In this document: positions 32,703 through 44,338 of the stretch, one piece after another | How positions within the stretch are numbered: the first letter of the stretch is position 1 | Layout of the letters: every line of letters begins with the position of its first letter | Assembly (NCBI GenBank): GCA_029204225.1 | Contig: CM055092.1 | Span: forward strand, 68,935,614 to 68,999,613 | Direction: 5' to 3' | Length of the DNA stretch: 64,000 nt | DNA from: Diphasiastrum complanatum | Taxonomy: Eukaryota > Streptophyta > Lycopodiopsida > Lycopodiales > Lycopodiaceae | Notes under the pieces: model-generated | The model's input: only the letters and a program-made list of their open reading frames with translations | Databases searched by the model: none | Told to the model about the DNA's origin: nothing | Translations under genes and position numbers: made by a program

Positions 32703-34355
32703 TTATAAAAAATTGCAAAGATAGTTAGCACATCCTATTGCTTCTCCCAAAAAATCTTTAGATAGAGAAGCTTCTAGTCTAAGTGCCTTTACACATTCAT
32801 ATAGAGTCCTATTTTTTCTTTCGGCCACTCCATTAGATTGAGGAGAGTAGGCACAAGTGAAATCTCTTCTAATGCCAAAATCATTACAAAAGTTTATGAA
32901 CTTTGTGAAGATGTATTCACCTCCATTATCACTTCTCAAAGCTTGAATCTTACAAGATAGTTGACTCTCAACAAAAGTTTTGGACATCACAAAAGTTTCA
33001 TATGCAAGTGCTTTAGAAGATAAAAGGTAAACCCAACAAAAATGAGAGTAATAATCAATAAATGTCATAAAACATGTTGCTCCACCCTTGCTCTTGGTGG
33101 ATGAGAAATGGATGTCACTATGGATAAGTTCCAAAGGTGCTTTGGACTTGATGGTTGATCTTGGATGTGGCCTTGCATGAGATTTGGCCAATGCACATGC
33201 TTCACAAGGACATGGCTCCTTGATCATGGACTTAGGCAATCCATGAGCTAGCTCCAACTTGCACATAGATTGCATGGCCTTTGAGTTGGAGTGGCCCAAC
33301 CTCCTATGCCATAGATCTTCATTTGAAAGTTTTCCGTGGAGCACAATATTCGAGCATTACCATCAAGCTTGAATAACCTTCTGAGCATGATGCTATTACA
33401 TCATCATCTTTTGTGGTCAAGCAAGTACCATCTCTAAAATCTACTTGTAGACTCTCATAATTGAGTTGGCCTACACTTATTAGATTTTTAGTCAAACTAG
33501 GTACATAGAGCACATCATTAAGATTTAGCTTATCTAAAGATATGCATCCTATGCCTTCTATCATACTTCACATTAGATGAGCTTGGATCCTCCTCGGGTG
33601 TCTTCTCCATTCATTAGAGGAGTTCTAAATCCAAAAAAGACTCTTTGTAAAGATTCTTTTTATATTTCTTCCCAATTTTTTCTTACACATGGACCAATCA
33701 AAACACTCAAATTTGAAATCTACGTAACGTAACTTTTTGAGTCCACATTTTTGATTCCACACTAAAAATGGCATAACTTTTTAGTGGTATGTTCGAATTT
33801 AGCGGAGTTTCATGCATTAGAAAGCGCTCGACAAGGGCTTTCCAATGATATGTTAGATGACATACTTTTGAACTACGATTAAAAAGTTATGGCAAGTCAA
33901 AAGTATTAGTGTTATATATTTTAATAAAATAAACTACATCTTGATTCTTCTTGTCTTTGCTCTTCCCCTTGACCCTAGATACATAGGATGAGGCACTTTC
34001 ATCCTTTCTTTGAAAACTTTGGAAGACCATATTTCTAAGGGTAAGGACCCTTGAAGTGTTCTTAGACTCATAAATGGATTGGAGAGTACTCCATGCATCT
34101 TGGCCATTAAGACATGAGCTAATCTCTCTTAGAACTTCCTTAGAGACATTTAGCTTCAAAACATAAAGAGCAACACATGCTCTTTTCTTGAATTTGGGAA
34201 TTTTTCTTGAGGATTAGTGGGCTCCTCCTCATTACCATTCACTATATCTATTAGATTTTGAGGTACAAGGATAGATTCTATCCTTATCTTCCATGTACCA
34301 TAATTGGTAGGAGTGAGTCTTTCACTTTGTTCTAATAGATAAGATCCACTTGTGG
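32703..34355 (-). pseudogene. Copia gag to integrase remnant
   Basis: Minus-strand order from 34355: gag start (GSYLLEQSERLTPTNYG), GAG core MKLNVSKEVLREISSCLNG, and SIYESKNTSRVLTLRN. A large deletion follows at about 33900-33600. Then comes the protease tail LNDVLYVPSLTKNLISVGQL, the integrase zinc finger (LWHRRLGHSNSKAMQSM and PCEACALAKSH), and the core LIHSDIHFSS, FIDYYSHFCWVYLLSSKA, SDNGGEYIFTKF and YSPQSNGVAERKNRTLYE. The DDE residues are visible (D, D, E), but DDYS is changed to DYYS. The end at 32703 is truncated before reverse transcriptase. Confidence 0.88.
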
Positions 34356-34387
34356 CAGTATTTGTAAAAAGTTTTTACACTTGGTGT

Positions 34388-34460
34388 GTGTGGTCGCGGG
34401 CTAGGGATTGAACCTAGGACCTCCCCCATTCCGGTGGGGCTCTACCACTGAGCAGTGGGG
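34388..34460 (-). mobile_element. tRNA-like SINE head, minus strand
   Basis: Reverse-complemented, it shows an A-box/D-arm GCTCAGTGGTAGAGC, an anticodon-like arm CCCCA-CCGGAA-TGGGG, and a T-arm CTAGGTTCAATCCCTAG with a perfect 5-bp stem and the B-box GGTTCAATCCC. The acceptor halves do not pair, so it is a tRNA-derived element and not a tRNA gene. Confidence 0.65.
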
Positions 34461-34600
34461 TGTATGTGTAGAGTGTTGACTACCACCGGAAAGGTGCAGG
34501 CTCGAATCCCGACCACTGTGTAGTGACATCTAAGGAGCTTAGCTCCGGAGGTAAATGGCATTATGTGTTGTAAATAATGACCACTAGTTGCTTAACATGT
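34456..34600 (+). mobile_element. Second tRNA-like SINE module, plus strand
   Basis: It begins in the plus orientation right where the minus module starts. It has a good B-box GGCTCGAATCC at 34499-34509 and a weaker A-box-like TGTGTAGAGTG about 35 bases upstream. A non-tRNA body with the hairpin GGAGCTTAGCTCC follows. Confidence 0.5.
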
Positions 34601-36090
34601 ATGCCAAAAACAAAAACCTCCAAATTTTTATAGTGTAATTTCAAGAAGCCTTAAATGGCACAATATGACACCTAGAGATATTTGAGATATTTAAAGGTTT
34701 CAGATTTTAGTTTCAAAAAATAGACTTGATTCTTTTGTATAGTCATCAAAGTCATAATATAGTAAGCCTCCACTATTGACTTGTCCACACAAATGTGATT
34801 GTATCAATTCAAGAATGTTGTTGGCCTTGTAATTTCATTTCTTTAATAATGTTTGTCAATGATGTGTGTCTAGTATCATGTACGCATACACATGCATCAC
34901 ATACACTTGTATCAAGTTTCAAGGTAATATGCAAACCGACATGTATAATACATTTTTCCAAGACTTCCACATTCTAATCATTCAAATGCTATTGACTATA
35001 AATGCATGGTATTAAGTGTTGTTGATTCTTCTATATAATCATTGTTTTTTACCTAGAACATTTACATATAGTTTGTATGGATACCCTTTTTGACTCCCTT
35101 AGCCCCAACTTCATAATAATGAATCATCTCATCAACATAACTATTCAACTCTGTAGATCTTATTTTCATTTTTTATTTTCTTATGGCACTCATGAACATC
35201 TAACTCTTGTCAAGTTTGGGCACATACATTTCTAGTACGAAAAGTTACCAAAAGTATTATTCACAAATTTTGAAAACTAATATGTATGAGCCATGTGTTG
35301 AGAAGCTCTTGAATCAATGTACCATCCTTTATAACTAAATCCAATAATTCATGATCCTTTCCACATGCAATTTTCTCAACATGAAAATCATCTATAGGTG
35401 GGTCTCTCTTCAAAATAATTGAATTTAGGGAACTCTTTTGAAGTCCTTTGTTAAGAGAAATCACATTTCTATTGAGACTTTATGTGATGCTCCTTATCAT
35501 CAAGATCCACCCACTTATAGAGACTACAAAAGAAAGCAAACTAAGATTCCTCTTCATAAGACTTTGAATTTGCCCAGAAACACTATTCCTTTAGTATCAA
35601 CAACTATTGATGTGGCTAACATGAGAGCTCCATTCATAAAAAAGAACACATAAAAAAAAAACTACTTTTCTTTTAGACATAGATCAATGTGAGAAACTCC
35701 TAGTTGATTCTAAAATTGGAGATAGGCCCATCAAAGTGAGGGAGCGCAATCTCTCACATGCACATGTTCTAAAAATCAAATTTTAACATCACACACAAGC
35801 AATTCTGATTTGGTTCATAGTGCTTGTTGATCTTATTGACAGTCCAACATTAGCAAATTTTGATATTAAACTATAAGATACCTATAAAATATTTGTTTTA
35901 AATGGAATTCATAGTAGTCAAGCCAATAAAGAGTTTTTTCTGGAGTATTCCAATATCCAATCCTTCAGACAAGTGAGTGCCATCATCTTTATAGGGGTTA
36001 CTATGGAAGAAAGCCAAACTTTGGGTCTGGGATCACAACAAAGACCAAGGCTATAGGCTAAAGATGACAATTATTCAAAGAGTGTGATTC
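34601..36090. other. No supported gene
   Basis: AT-rich sequence with short open frames on both strands (for example 35438-35653 plus and 35261-35464 minus) that match no family known to me. It forms the 3' side of the glycosyltransferase gene. Confidence 0.5.
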
Positions 36091-37659
36091 TCACGAGTTA
36101 TATTCAACAGTAACATCTAAGAACTTATTCTGAAACTTGCACCCTGAATGTTGAAAACACTCACAGACAAACGCCTCCAGATTTTCATATGACGACCCAC
36201 CTTTCTTTAAAGACCTTCTTATAATATCCTTCGCTTGAGCTGCGTTCTTCTTCACTTCAATCCCTTCCTCTCCCTCCATCAGAAGTTTAACGACTCTTTC
36301 TACTTGCTTCCTAAGAATAATTGGTGCATTATCGTGTTTCCGAAGTTCTAGACCAACCTTCAACTGATCCACAACTATCCTGCAGTTCGATTGTTGCTCT
36401 GCGAATTGAGGATATGCAATCAAAGGAACACCAAACGATATGCCCTCAATTGTTGAGTTCCAGCCACAGTGAGTTAGGAAACCACCAACAGAAGGATGAG
36501 AAAGAATGAGTAATTGGGGAGCCCAGGGAGAAACGATGAAGCAGCGGTCCTTCAAACGTGATTGAAAACCCTCCGGAAGTAAATTAGAGATAGAGAAAGA
36601 AGAGGAGCTGGTTGATGGGGGCCGTCTCAGTACCCAAATAAATGCACAGAAGCTAGCTTCTAGCCCCAGAGCAAGCTCATGTATCTCTTCAATACAAGGA
36701 ATATATATGCTACCAAATGACAAGTAAAGCACTGATCTGGCAGTCTTGGAGTTGAGCCATCTCAGGCATTCTATATCCTGTTCTTGTTTTTCAGTTTGGC
36801 TATGTGATAAGGGGAGATCGTCTAAGAATTCGTCTGGAAGCACTGGCCCCACAGTTAGAACTCTACGCTTTGTTTGACAAAATCCATCCTTAAAGTGGAG
36901 GGCATCTATGACATTTGCCTCGATCTCATAAGTGGTGTTTATCAGGATAGTTGCAGCCTCTTTCAGTTTAGATGAGCAATCTTTTAGCCTTTCCAGTGAG
37001 ACCTCGTTACGTGCATGCAAAAACTCAGGTAAGTCCTTATTCCAGAAAGGGGGAAGGCGAGGTAGAGTTATAAGCTGAGGCTCAGCTGAAGGTGCCAGAG
37101 GAACGTGCCCCTGAGAGATCAAAAGAGGGAGATGAAGCATAACCGAGAGTGTAGATGCTGAGCAAGGGAAAAATACATAGTGAGTTAGATGGAATGTGGT
37201 AGCCACATCGCGCACCCAGTTAAGAAACCCATCGCTTACAACAGAAGACGGAGCTGCCGCAAAATCATGGCCCTGAGTTCCTGCTGCTGTTGCTGCTACT
37301 GCAACACCACCTTGCAATTCTAGCAGCAGCTGTACAAAATCATCCTTCATCTGCTTTCCCACTTCTATCAACCACATACGACATCCGAGGCCCTCATCGA
37401 TGCCCACGTCTCCCAGCGCCACCCTATCTGGCAAGCCCACCAGGCGAACGAGAGGGCCAAGACTTGAAGAAGCACAGCTATGGTCCTCCTGCAATCTGGA
37501 GATGCGATGCTGAGCACAGACATATGTGACGGCTATACCTTTGGAAGCTAGCAATTTGGCAAGGCTGAGTAGGGCATTAACATGGCCTTGAGCAGGAAAA
37601 GCAAGAAGGAGCACGTGGGGAGGGGGAGGAGACGGTGGAATGTGGGAGCAGGAATCCAT
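36091..37659 (-). CDS. UDP-glycosyltransferase (family GT1), plant secondary-metabolite type
   Basis: This is an intact intronless frame of 522 codons, the usual UGT length being 450-520. UGTs transfer sugar from a UDP-sugar to small acceptors in the cytosol. The catalytic His is H26 in FPAQGHVNALLSLAKLLAS, and its partner Asp is probably D143 in VVSDGFLNWVRD. The C-terminal PSPG donor box spans residues 379-422, beginning WAPQLLILSHPSVGGFLTHC and ending FAEQ. It has the full 44-residue length with the invariant W, HCGWNS, E and the final Q that usually accompanies UDP-glucose use. Upstream VLYLSFGSIY also fits the family. The start is the first ATG, followed by a short Pro-rich leader. There is no signal peptide or membrane segment. 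The acceptor cannot be predicted. It is the only undamaged host-type gene here. Confidence 0.95.
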   Translation of the reverse strand: MDSCSHIPPSPPPPHVLLLAFPAQGHVNALLSLAKLLASKGIAVTYVCAQHRISRLQEDHSCASSSLGPLVRLVGLPDRVALGDVGIDEGLGCRMWLIEVGKQMKDDFVQLLLELQGGVAVAATAAGTQGHDFAAAPSSVVSDGFLNWVRDVATTFHLTHYVFFPCSASTLSVMLHLPLLISQGHVPLAPSAEPQLITLPRLPPFWNKDLPEFLHARNEVSLERLKDCSSKLKEAATILINTTYEIEANVIDALHFKDGFCQTKRRVLTVGPVLPDEFLDDLPLSHSQTEKQEQDIECLRWLNSKTARSVLYLSFGSIYIPCIEEIHELALGLEASFCAFIWVLRRPPSTSSSSFSISNLLPEGFQSRLKDRCFIVSPWAPQLLILSHPSVGGFLTHCGWNSTIEGISFGVPLIAYPQFAEQQSNCRIVVDQLKVGLELRKHDNAPIILRKQVERVVKLLMEGEEGIEVKKNAAQAKDIIRRSLKKGGSSYENLEAFVCECFQHSGCKFQNKFLDVTVEYNS

Positions 37660-37716
37660 CGAAGTGATTCAAGGGCTTGAAGAAAGCACAACGATAGCTA
37701 CTCTTATGAGAGATTC

Positions 37717-37764
37717 TTATGACCTCTTATTCTTCTTTTCTTATGATCTCTTATTCTTCTTTTG
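37717..37764 (-). promoter_or_regulatory. 24-bp tandem duplication upstream of the UGT
   Basis: TTATGACCTCTTATTCTTCT-type unit (plus strand) in two adjacent copies differing at two bases, 58-105 bases upstream of the UGT start codon. It could be 5' leader or promoter. Any regulatory role is inference. Confidence 0.45.
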
Positions 37765-38228
37765 TGCATATGCTCGTGGGAAGTGATAAGGTTAGGCGGT
37801 GTAACTAGCACCACATGATTATGAGAATGTGGCAAGCATAATGTACTTTTCCTTTTGACATGACAGGAACATGATATCATTGGCTTTAGCTTTAGTCATG
37901 CACATAATATACACCCAACATCTACTACTCGCTAAGAGCTTTGTGAATACATCTCTCATCCTATAGTTCAATGGATTGATTGCTTGTGAAAAACTTTGTT
38001 TTGACCTAACACAAAATTTATTTTAAAAAAATTGTAAGCCTTTTAGCAACTCATGGGCCAAAAAACTACTATTTTATATGACGAAGGTTCAAAAGAGATT
38101 CTTTCAAGAAGGCTTGAATTTATATACAAAGCCTGATAAGGTATTTAGCCTTTCTCATTAGGAATTTAACCGATTCAAACTTTGGGTGATGCAATAATCA
38201 ATATGAAAATGTTAACTTTGTACAATAT
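37765..38228. other. Spacer between the UGT and a gypsy element
   Basis: No open frame of note. The UGT promoter would lie at its left end. Confidence 0.5.
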
Positions 38229-38752
38229 TATAAGGGAAGCTCCTTAGATCATGCTTACAAATCACAAACACAATGGATAACACACTATGGAGAGACCACC
38301 CAACCAAGTAAAAGCATTCAATCAAACTCTAGAAGCTTCACCCCCAAGCCAAGGAACAAGAAGCATGAATATAGAGTGAGAGCCTAGAAATGAATCCACA
38401 ACCATAATGAGGAGTAGGGCGAGTTTGGACCCAATATATAAAGCCAAAAGTATCCTGGGCACATAGCCATGCATAGCCCTAAGTTCCCTATACATAGATT
38501 CACCTAGAATAGAGTCCTAAGCATGGACCAACTATTCATAGAATTGCTATTGATAAGTCTACACATGCATACACTATCTCATACCTTGTCTAAACTCCAT
38601 TTAGTGTGTTCTGGCCGGCCTCACAAGGATATTAGTTACTTTCGGGTGACGTCCAGTGTGATGTGGCATAACTAACAGCTTGTTTCACTGGAGTACCATG
38701 TATCCAAGACTAGGAGTATACTGTATCCAATGTACTGGTCATAGACATAACA
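38229..38752 (-). repeat. Gypsy 3' LTR
   Basis: In minus orientation it starts TGTTATGTCTATGACCAGT at 38752. Close copies are at 63421-63921 and, partially, at 45321-45571. The far end near TATAAGGGAAGCTCC lacks a clean CA terminus, so that boundary is approximate. Confidence 0.75.
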
Positions 38753-38766
38753 TTCTTCCTTCCTTA
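38753..38766 (-). promoter_or_regulatory. Polypurine tract
   Basis: AAGGAAGGAAGAA on the minus strand, directly before the LTR TG. Confidence 0.75.
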
Positions 38767-38829
38767 AACTGTTTCTATCCTTAGAAACTAAAATTCGAGA
38801 AATTCTTCTTTATGTTATCAACTCTCTCC

Positions 38830-40139
38830 CACGAATCATCATCCTCAGTATGACCCGAATTAAGCACTCAGAGAGAGAACACTGAACAACAAATCTTTCA
38901 AATGGGATAAATCCTCATCTGATCCAACTATATCACCATCATGTAAACTTAGTTTCAAATGACTTACATGAAATACTGGATGTGCACTCGATTTTTCTTG
39001 AAGATCGAGTTCATACGCCAAAGCTTCGGATACTATCCTTAGCCACTTGCAACATTTCTTGCATATCATGCAAAAAATCAGCAACCTTCTGGATCTTAAA
39101 AGACTTCGTCTCAACATTTACTGGAGATCTAGGTTGAAAACCATACATAAGCATAAAAGGACTGTAACCTGTAGCAGAATGTTTTCTACTATTATATGCA
39201 AACTCAACCAGAGGGAGATAATCTTCCCAATGAGATTGTCTGTGAGAAACATATGTCCTCAAAATATCTTCCATAGTTTGATTAGACCTTTCTGTCTGGC
39301 CATTTGATTCAGAATGATCACAAGAACTTAAACTCAAAGACGTTTCCAGTTTATGAAATACTGCTGACCAAAAGTGACATGTGAACTTAGGAGCTCCATC
39401 ACTAACAATCTCACTTGGCAGACCATACAACCGAAATAATCTTTCAACAAAGATTTGGGCTAATTCAGAAGCCTTTATAGTTGACTTAACTGGTTATGAA
39501 TGCAGCTAACTTAGTTAACCGATTCACTAGAACCCAAATAGAATCATTCTGTCGTTGGGTATTTGGAAGTCCAACTACAAAATTCATAGATATGCTTTCC
39601 CATTTCTTATCTGAAATATCTAACGGATGCAACAAACCACTAGCCTTATGGTGCTCAGCCTTTGCTAGTTGATGGGGTTTGCGTTTTACAACATATGACT
39701 CGACATATGGCTTGAGCTTTGGCCAATAAAATTCTCTCTTAACCAAGTCCAGAGTCCTGTGTATACCGGGAGATCTTGCACAAAGGTATGTCATGACATT
39801 CAGACAAAATTTCATATTTGAGCTCATCATCACCAGGTACGCAAACTTTTCCACTCCGAAATAGAAATCCATCTCAAATGGTGAACTGTTCTACAATCTT
39901 CTTATCTTTCTTAGTTAGTTGAGTCCCCTATGTTTCTAACTCAACACTGTCAACTTTTTTTCTGGCCTGAACAATGTTCCAAATGTGACCAAAATGGGAG
40001 TCTGATTCATATTTTCCTCTCAACGAAAGATATAGACCCGTAGAAATCTAGGTGAATGACAACTCGTTCAGTTCACCGATTCGACTAAGAGCATCTGCAA
40101 CTTGATTAGAGTTGTCTCTTATGTAACGGATTTCATGAA
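38830..40139 (-). pseudogene. Gypsy pol: RNase H end and integrase
   Basis: Minus-strand order: IRDNSNQVADALSRI (end of RNase H, near 40060-40130), then the integrase zinc-binding region (LVKREFYWPKL, with normal Cys/His partly lost) and the core start KKWESISMNFVVGLP. Next come GLPSEIVSDGAPKFT with the second catalytic Asp, and ESNGQTERSNQTMEDILR with the Glu. The C-terminal segment is YELDLQEKSSAHPVFHVSHL. The frame changes several times (39872, 39486, 39117) and stops occur. No clear chromodomain follows. HPVFHVSHLK is typical of plant gypsy integrases, including chromoviruses. Confidence 0.9.
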
Positions 40140-40467
40140 CATGCCTCTAGGACCACAAAAATTGCAAAGTGACATAAAACGAAAAGAAACGAAAGAAACG
40201 AAAGGAGATGAAAGAGAATCTTTTGCGCTGCCAGTTGGTAGCTCAACGGGCTTGGAGTCTTAAACTTCACACCCAACTAAAACGTGTAGCAACAACGGAG
40301 AGTAACTGATTAGTTGATTAGCATTAACTACTCTTGTAATTCTCTGTTTAGCTATCTTGTAAACTCCACACAGTGGAGATAAAAACTATATTTCAGAATC
40401 AAAATACACATAGAAAATGTGTGCGAGTAGAGCAGAAAAGAAAAAGACTAGAAACTAAATAGCTGTG
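40140..40467. mobile_element. 328-bp insertion with 6-bp target duplication
   Basis: It interrupts the gypsy RNase H frame exactly between EFMQEFN and FHEIRYIRDNSNQ. CATGAA flanks both sides (40134-40139 and 40468-40473), and removing the insert plus one copy rejoins the protein reading nearly in frame. The interior has a tRNA-like TAGCTCAACGGGCTTGGAGT at 40240, an A-box-like match, but no clear B-box. The element class is uncertain. Confidence 0.6.
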
Positions 40468-40735
40468 CATGAAAGTCTACCATTGAATTCTTGCATGAAT
40501 TCAGTCCATCGAGTTTTTCTCCTCCAAAGATCATCTTGATTACAAAAATACTTAAGAGACTGGTGATCCGTATACACTACAAACTTACTAACATACAAGT
40601 AGTGTCTCCAGGTTTTAAGTGCATGGATTACAACAAACAATTCCTTTTCACGCACCAGTGAATTTTTTGCTCTCAAACGCTTGTGGCCTATCCATTTGTA
40701 ATAGAAGCGCTCCAACTGCAACATCACTTGCGTCC
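40468..40735 (-). pseudogene. Gypsy RNase H core
   Basis: Minus-strand reading gives KNSLVREKELFVVIHALKTW, YLYVSKFVVYTDHQSLKYF and TRWTEFMQEFN, standard gypsy RNase H motifs including the VYTDH block. It begins at TDASDV, which is split by the solo LTR insertion. Confidence 0.9.
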
Positions 40736-40740
40736 GTTCT

Positions 40741-42752
40741 TGTGGTGGCCCAGTTTTGGCAATTAGTTAACAGTTTCGGCCTTTAATTGCTAAATTCTAA
40801 GCCTTCCTGCTTACGGTAGTGCACAACAAATTTTTAAGGGATATTTAATGCTTTGTGTACTAAAATTGCTTTTATGGCACTAAGGATTTTTGTCGCTTAA
40901 TCTCTGGCATATGGCTAGGACCCAGTCTTTACTCTTTAAAGTGATATCTAAATGATATAGTCTACACTAAGGCCATTTGTAACTTACTGCGGTGGTGCTC
41001 ATGTAAGGTTCAACCTTTGTTCTTAAGATCGTTCTTTAAGACATGTACCACTACATTAATGTCGAGATGCATATCAATGGCTTATGATAAGGGCACCCTT
41101 GTTGTCCTTTAAATGGCAGCCTATACATCATTTTCAAGTCCAGAAAAGAGTAGGCCTACTCTCTTTTTGGAAGGCATTTTTTTTGGACTTCTTGTCTCGA
41201 TTGGAACAGCCGCATTCCTATGAGGCAGCGAGGCAGCTTACTAGCAACGATGGTCTACAAGCATCTAGGGTTGATTTGAGCCACTCCATCCTTCCAAATG
41301 CTAACAGCCAGTGGCCACTCTCCATCTCTCAATGCAGCTCAACTCCCTCTTCACGCAGGTCAGCAGGTGGTTTTCCACATGGCAAATCTTTTCATCACAT
41401 CTATAATGGCAGTTCCGGTGGCTTATTTGGTCACACCTCTGATTTCCAACGGCGGTTTCCCTCATTGCATACTTCAAGGGCAGTTTTCTGATAGTTTCCA
41501 AGCAGTCAACAGCCAATTCTTCAAGCGACAGTTCTAGTGCCTCTCTTATTGCACAATGTTTTGGGCACACCTGCCTAAAAGGCAGTTTGCAGCCAGCCAG
41601 GCAGTTTATCAGTGATTTCAAAGCATTTCTAGTGTATTTCTGCCAGCGCTGCTTCCCTCTATTCTTCCACGCAGCCATGGCTCATCAATTTTGGCAGATT
41701 AGCCAAGCACATCTTCTACAAATGGATCTCAATGGCCTATGGTTGAAAATCCACCAGCACCCTGTTTTCTAACTGTCTATCGTCTGTGGCAATATGTTAT
41801 TGGACTGTGGGCACCCTATTACACATGTCAAAATACTATTGGTGTTCCTTCATATAGCAGTTGCAGTGCCTAGGCCTCTAGCACGAGTTCTATGGCTATA
41901 TTTTGCCATACCTCTGCATTTCTAAATCATTCAGACAGTAGCATTCTTACTATTGTAGGAGATAGTCTAATTGTGATGTTTTCAGAGAGCATTATGGATT
42001 CTCTTATTTCTCTGTAAACTAGAATGGCAGTGCAGATGTTGTACTTCCCTGGGAATCCATTTTGCATTGCAAATTTGTATTGAATGCTATGTACTGGCTA
42101 TCCTTTAATCGATTCAAATTTCTCTTGTTCTGTCTCACACCATTTTTCTATAATGAGAATGTTCAATAATGTTTTCCATGGTGAATTGGCTTAGTTCTTG
42201 TGTTTTGGTTCTGAACAGAATTTTATGTGACATATCTAGAGACTTAGATCATTTTTCTAGTATTTGATTCTAACTCTTAGTGCCTACATCTGGAATTGAC
42301 TTAATGGGAAATCAGTTTGTCTGTTTTCTTTGACTGTTGAGGGTCTAAATGATACATGAGCACCATGCTAGATGGAGAGTCTCTAACCTCTACACTCTGA
42401 TGCCATTCTTGTTGTTTCAAGGACATATATTGTTGCCAGGTATGATCTTAATACCTAGTATGTCCAATATACAGAGTCTTACTCCTAACTTGAGTCTGGA
42501 CTTCATTGTTGAATATTCAGTATTTTTCTCCTAGGTGTTTGTTTTCTTTGCAAGGTTGTACTGGCAGCCCCATTACGGAAACATCTATTGATGACCATAT
42601 TGCAATCATTTTATATTTCATACCATCGATTCTTAGTTATTCTCTGTTTTGCACTAATAATTTTAGTATTAGCCCTTTTATTGCTCTCTAGTAGGAACGA
42701 TACTCGTTTGTACTACAAATATCAATCATTTTGATGTTGGTATGTCACGACA
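40741..42752. mobile_element. Solo LTR, 2012 bp
   Basis: It starts TGTGGTGGCCCAG and ends GGTATGTCACGACA (TG...CA). It is flanked by the 5-bp direct duplication GTTCT at 40736-40740 and 42753-42757. The insertion splits the gypsy motif VVRT|DASDVAVG. No primer site, polypurine tract or pol motif was found inside, and no duplicated end region that would make it a two-LTR element. Orientation is undetermined. Open frames inside it are shadows. Confidence 0.85.
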
Positions 42753-43077
42753 GTTCTCACGACGTAAGGTAAATCTGGATTTGCAATTTGTAATACGGGA
42801 GCTGAAACAATCATTGTTTTGAGTTTCTCGAAACATTGATTCAATTTCTCGTTCCAATAAACAGGCGGACTAGGTTGATTCCTCTTTTCCTTTTTATTAA
42901 CAAACCCTTTTGTTAGATTATTAAGTGGTGCTGCTAACTTAGCATAATCCCCAATAAATCTCTTGAAGAAAAGTGAAAAACCTAAAATGACTACTTGCCT
43001 CACAATTCTCGGAATTGGCCACTCAATCACAATCTTGATTTTCTCCTCGTCAATCTTGATCTCATTTATTGTGATCT
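42753..43077 (-). pseudogene. Gypsy reverse transcriptase, C-terminal part
   Basis: The minus strand reads KIDEEKIKIVIEWPIP, LGFSLFFKRFIGDYAKLAAP, LNNLTKGF and NQCFEKLKTMIVSAPVL. This is the RT-to-RNase H connection region (LGL.NFYRRFI, APLT.L..K). The N-terminal part with the YVDD site is missing, replaced by copia at about 43078. Confidence 0.9.
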
Positions 43078-44338
43078 TATGGAGAATCAAACATGGACAC
43101 TCACTGAGCTGCCAAAGGATCGGAAACCAATTCCATGCAAATGGATATTCAAGACAAAGTACGACGCTGAAGGAAGGCTGAATCATTACAAGGCCAGACT
43201 AGTCGCCAAAGGCTTTTCCCAGATTTCAGATCTGGATTATTCAGAAACCTTCAGCCCAGTTGTCACACATGCTTCGATCCACCTGTTCCTCTCCTTTGCA
43301 ACTGCAACAGATCTCAAAGTTCATTATATGGATGTCCAGACCGCTTTCCTCAATGGAACCATCGAAGAGGAAATCTATATGACACAGCCAAAGAGATATG
43401 AACTCAATGGCAAGCAACAACACCTTGTATGCAGAATTCAGAAGACGCTCTACGGGCTAAAACAATCACCTAGAGCCTAGTTCCAGAAGATTAATGCAAT
43501 TTTGATAGAGAATGGTTTTATTCCAAACTCAGCAGACTTGAATGTTTGCTTCAAATCTATATCAGAATACTTCATCATCATCACTCTCTACGTAGATGAT
43601 ACACTCTTATTCAGTAATAATCTGAATTTGATGAAAGATATAAAATGCATGTTGGCCCAGGAATACAAGATGAATGACATGGGTCCAGCCCACTATTGTC
43701 TCGGAATCCAAATTCAACGAGATTGACCCAGCAGACTGATCTCTATCAGTCAGCAACGATATCTCAACAATGTGCTGAAAAAGTATGGAATGGCCAACTG
43801 CAAACCCATTTCAATCCATCATCGGCTCATTGATGTTGCAAATATCCTTGAAGCCTACACAGATATGGATTGGGCAGGAGATGTCGACACCAGAAAATCA
43901 ACTTCTAGATTTGTATTTTTATACAACCAAGGCCCAATCTCATGGAACAGCCGGAAGCAAACCTCAGTTGCATTATCATCAACAGAATTTGAATACATAA
44001 TTGTTACATATGCAATCAAAGAGGCGATCTGGCTTAGACAACTGCTTGCAGACCTCAATCTTGCACAACCACTTCCTACAACAATCTATTGTGACAATCA
44101 AAGCACAATAGCGCTATCTCTCAATCCAAGATTTCACTCTCGAAGCAAACATATAGAAATCAGGTATCACTACCTTAGAGAGAAAGTGCACAGTAAGGAA
44201 GTAGTATTGATTTTATGCAGAACAAATCACATGGAACAAATTACTTCACAAAGGCTCTATCAAAGGAGCAACATCTCAGATTTAACGATATGTTAAATCT
44301 GAGAATCAAAGTTTTTCAGCATCCACATTAAGGAAGAG
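43078..44338 (+). pseudogene. Copia reverse transcriptase and RNase H
   Basis: The reading starts LMENQTWTLTELPKDRKPIP, then WIFKTKYDAEGRLNHYKARL, FSPVVTHASI, MDVQTAFLNGTIEEEIYM and YGLKQSP. A TAG at 43478-43480 replaces the W of RAWFQK. YVDDTLLFSNNLNLMKDI follows, a stop at 43724, then a deletion into RNase H (DMDWAGDVDTRKSTSRFVF, SWNSRKQTSVALSSTEFEY, RSKHIEIRYHYLREKV). The catalytic YVDD is intact, but the frame is broken and integrase is absent. The family is the same as the minus-strand copy at 61405-63420. Confidence 0.92.

Noticed and set aside
34388-34460. Functional tRNA gene on the minus strand
   Set aside because: The D- and T-arms are good, but the acceptor ends do not pair and the anticodon loop is one base short. 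It fits a SINE head better.
41084-41678. Open frames within the 2.0-kb solo LTR (135 and 125 codons)
   Set aside because: They are opposite-strand overlapping frames without motifs, inside a sequence bounded as an LTR with a target duplication.
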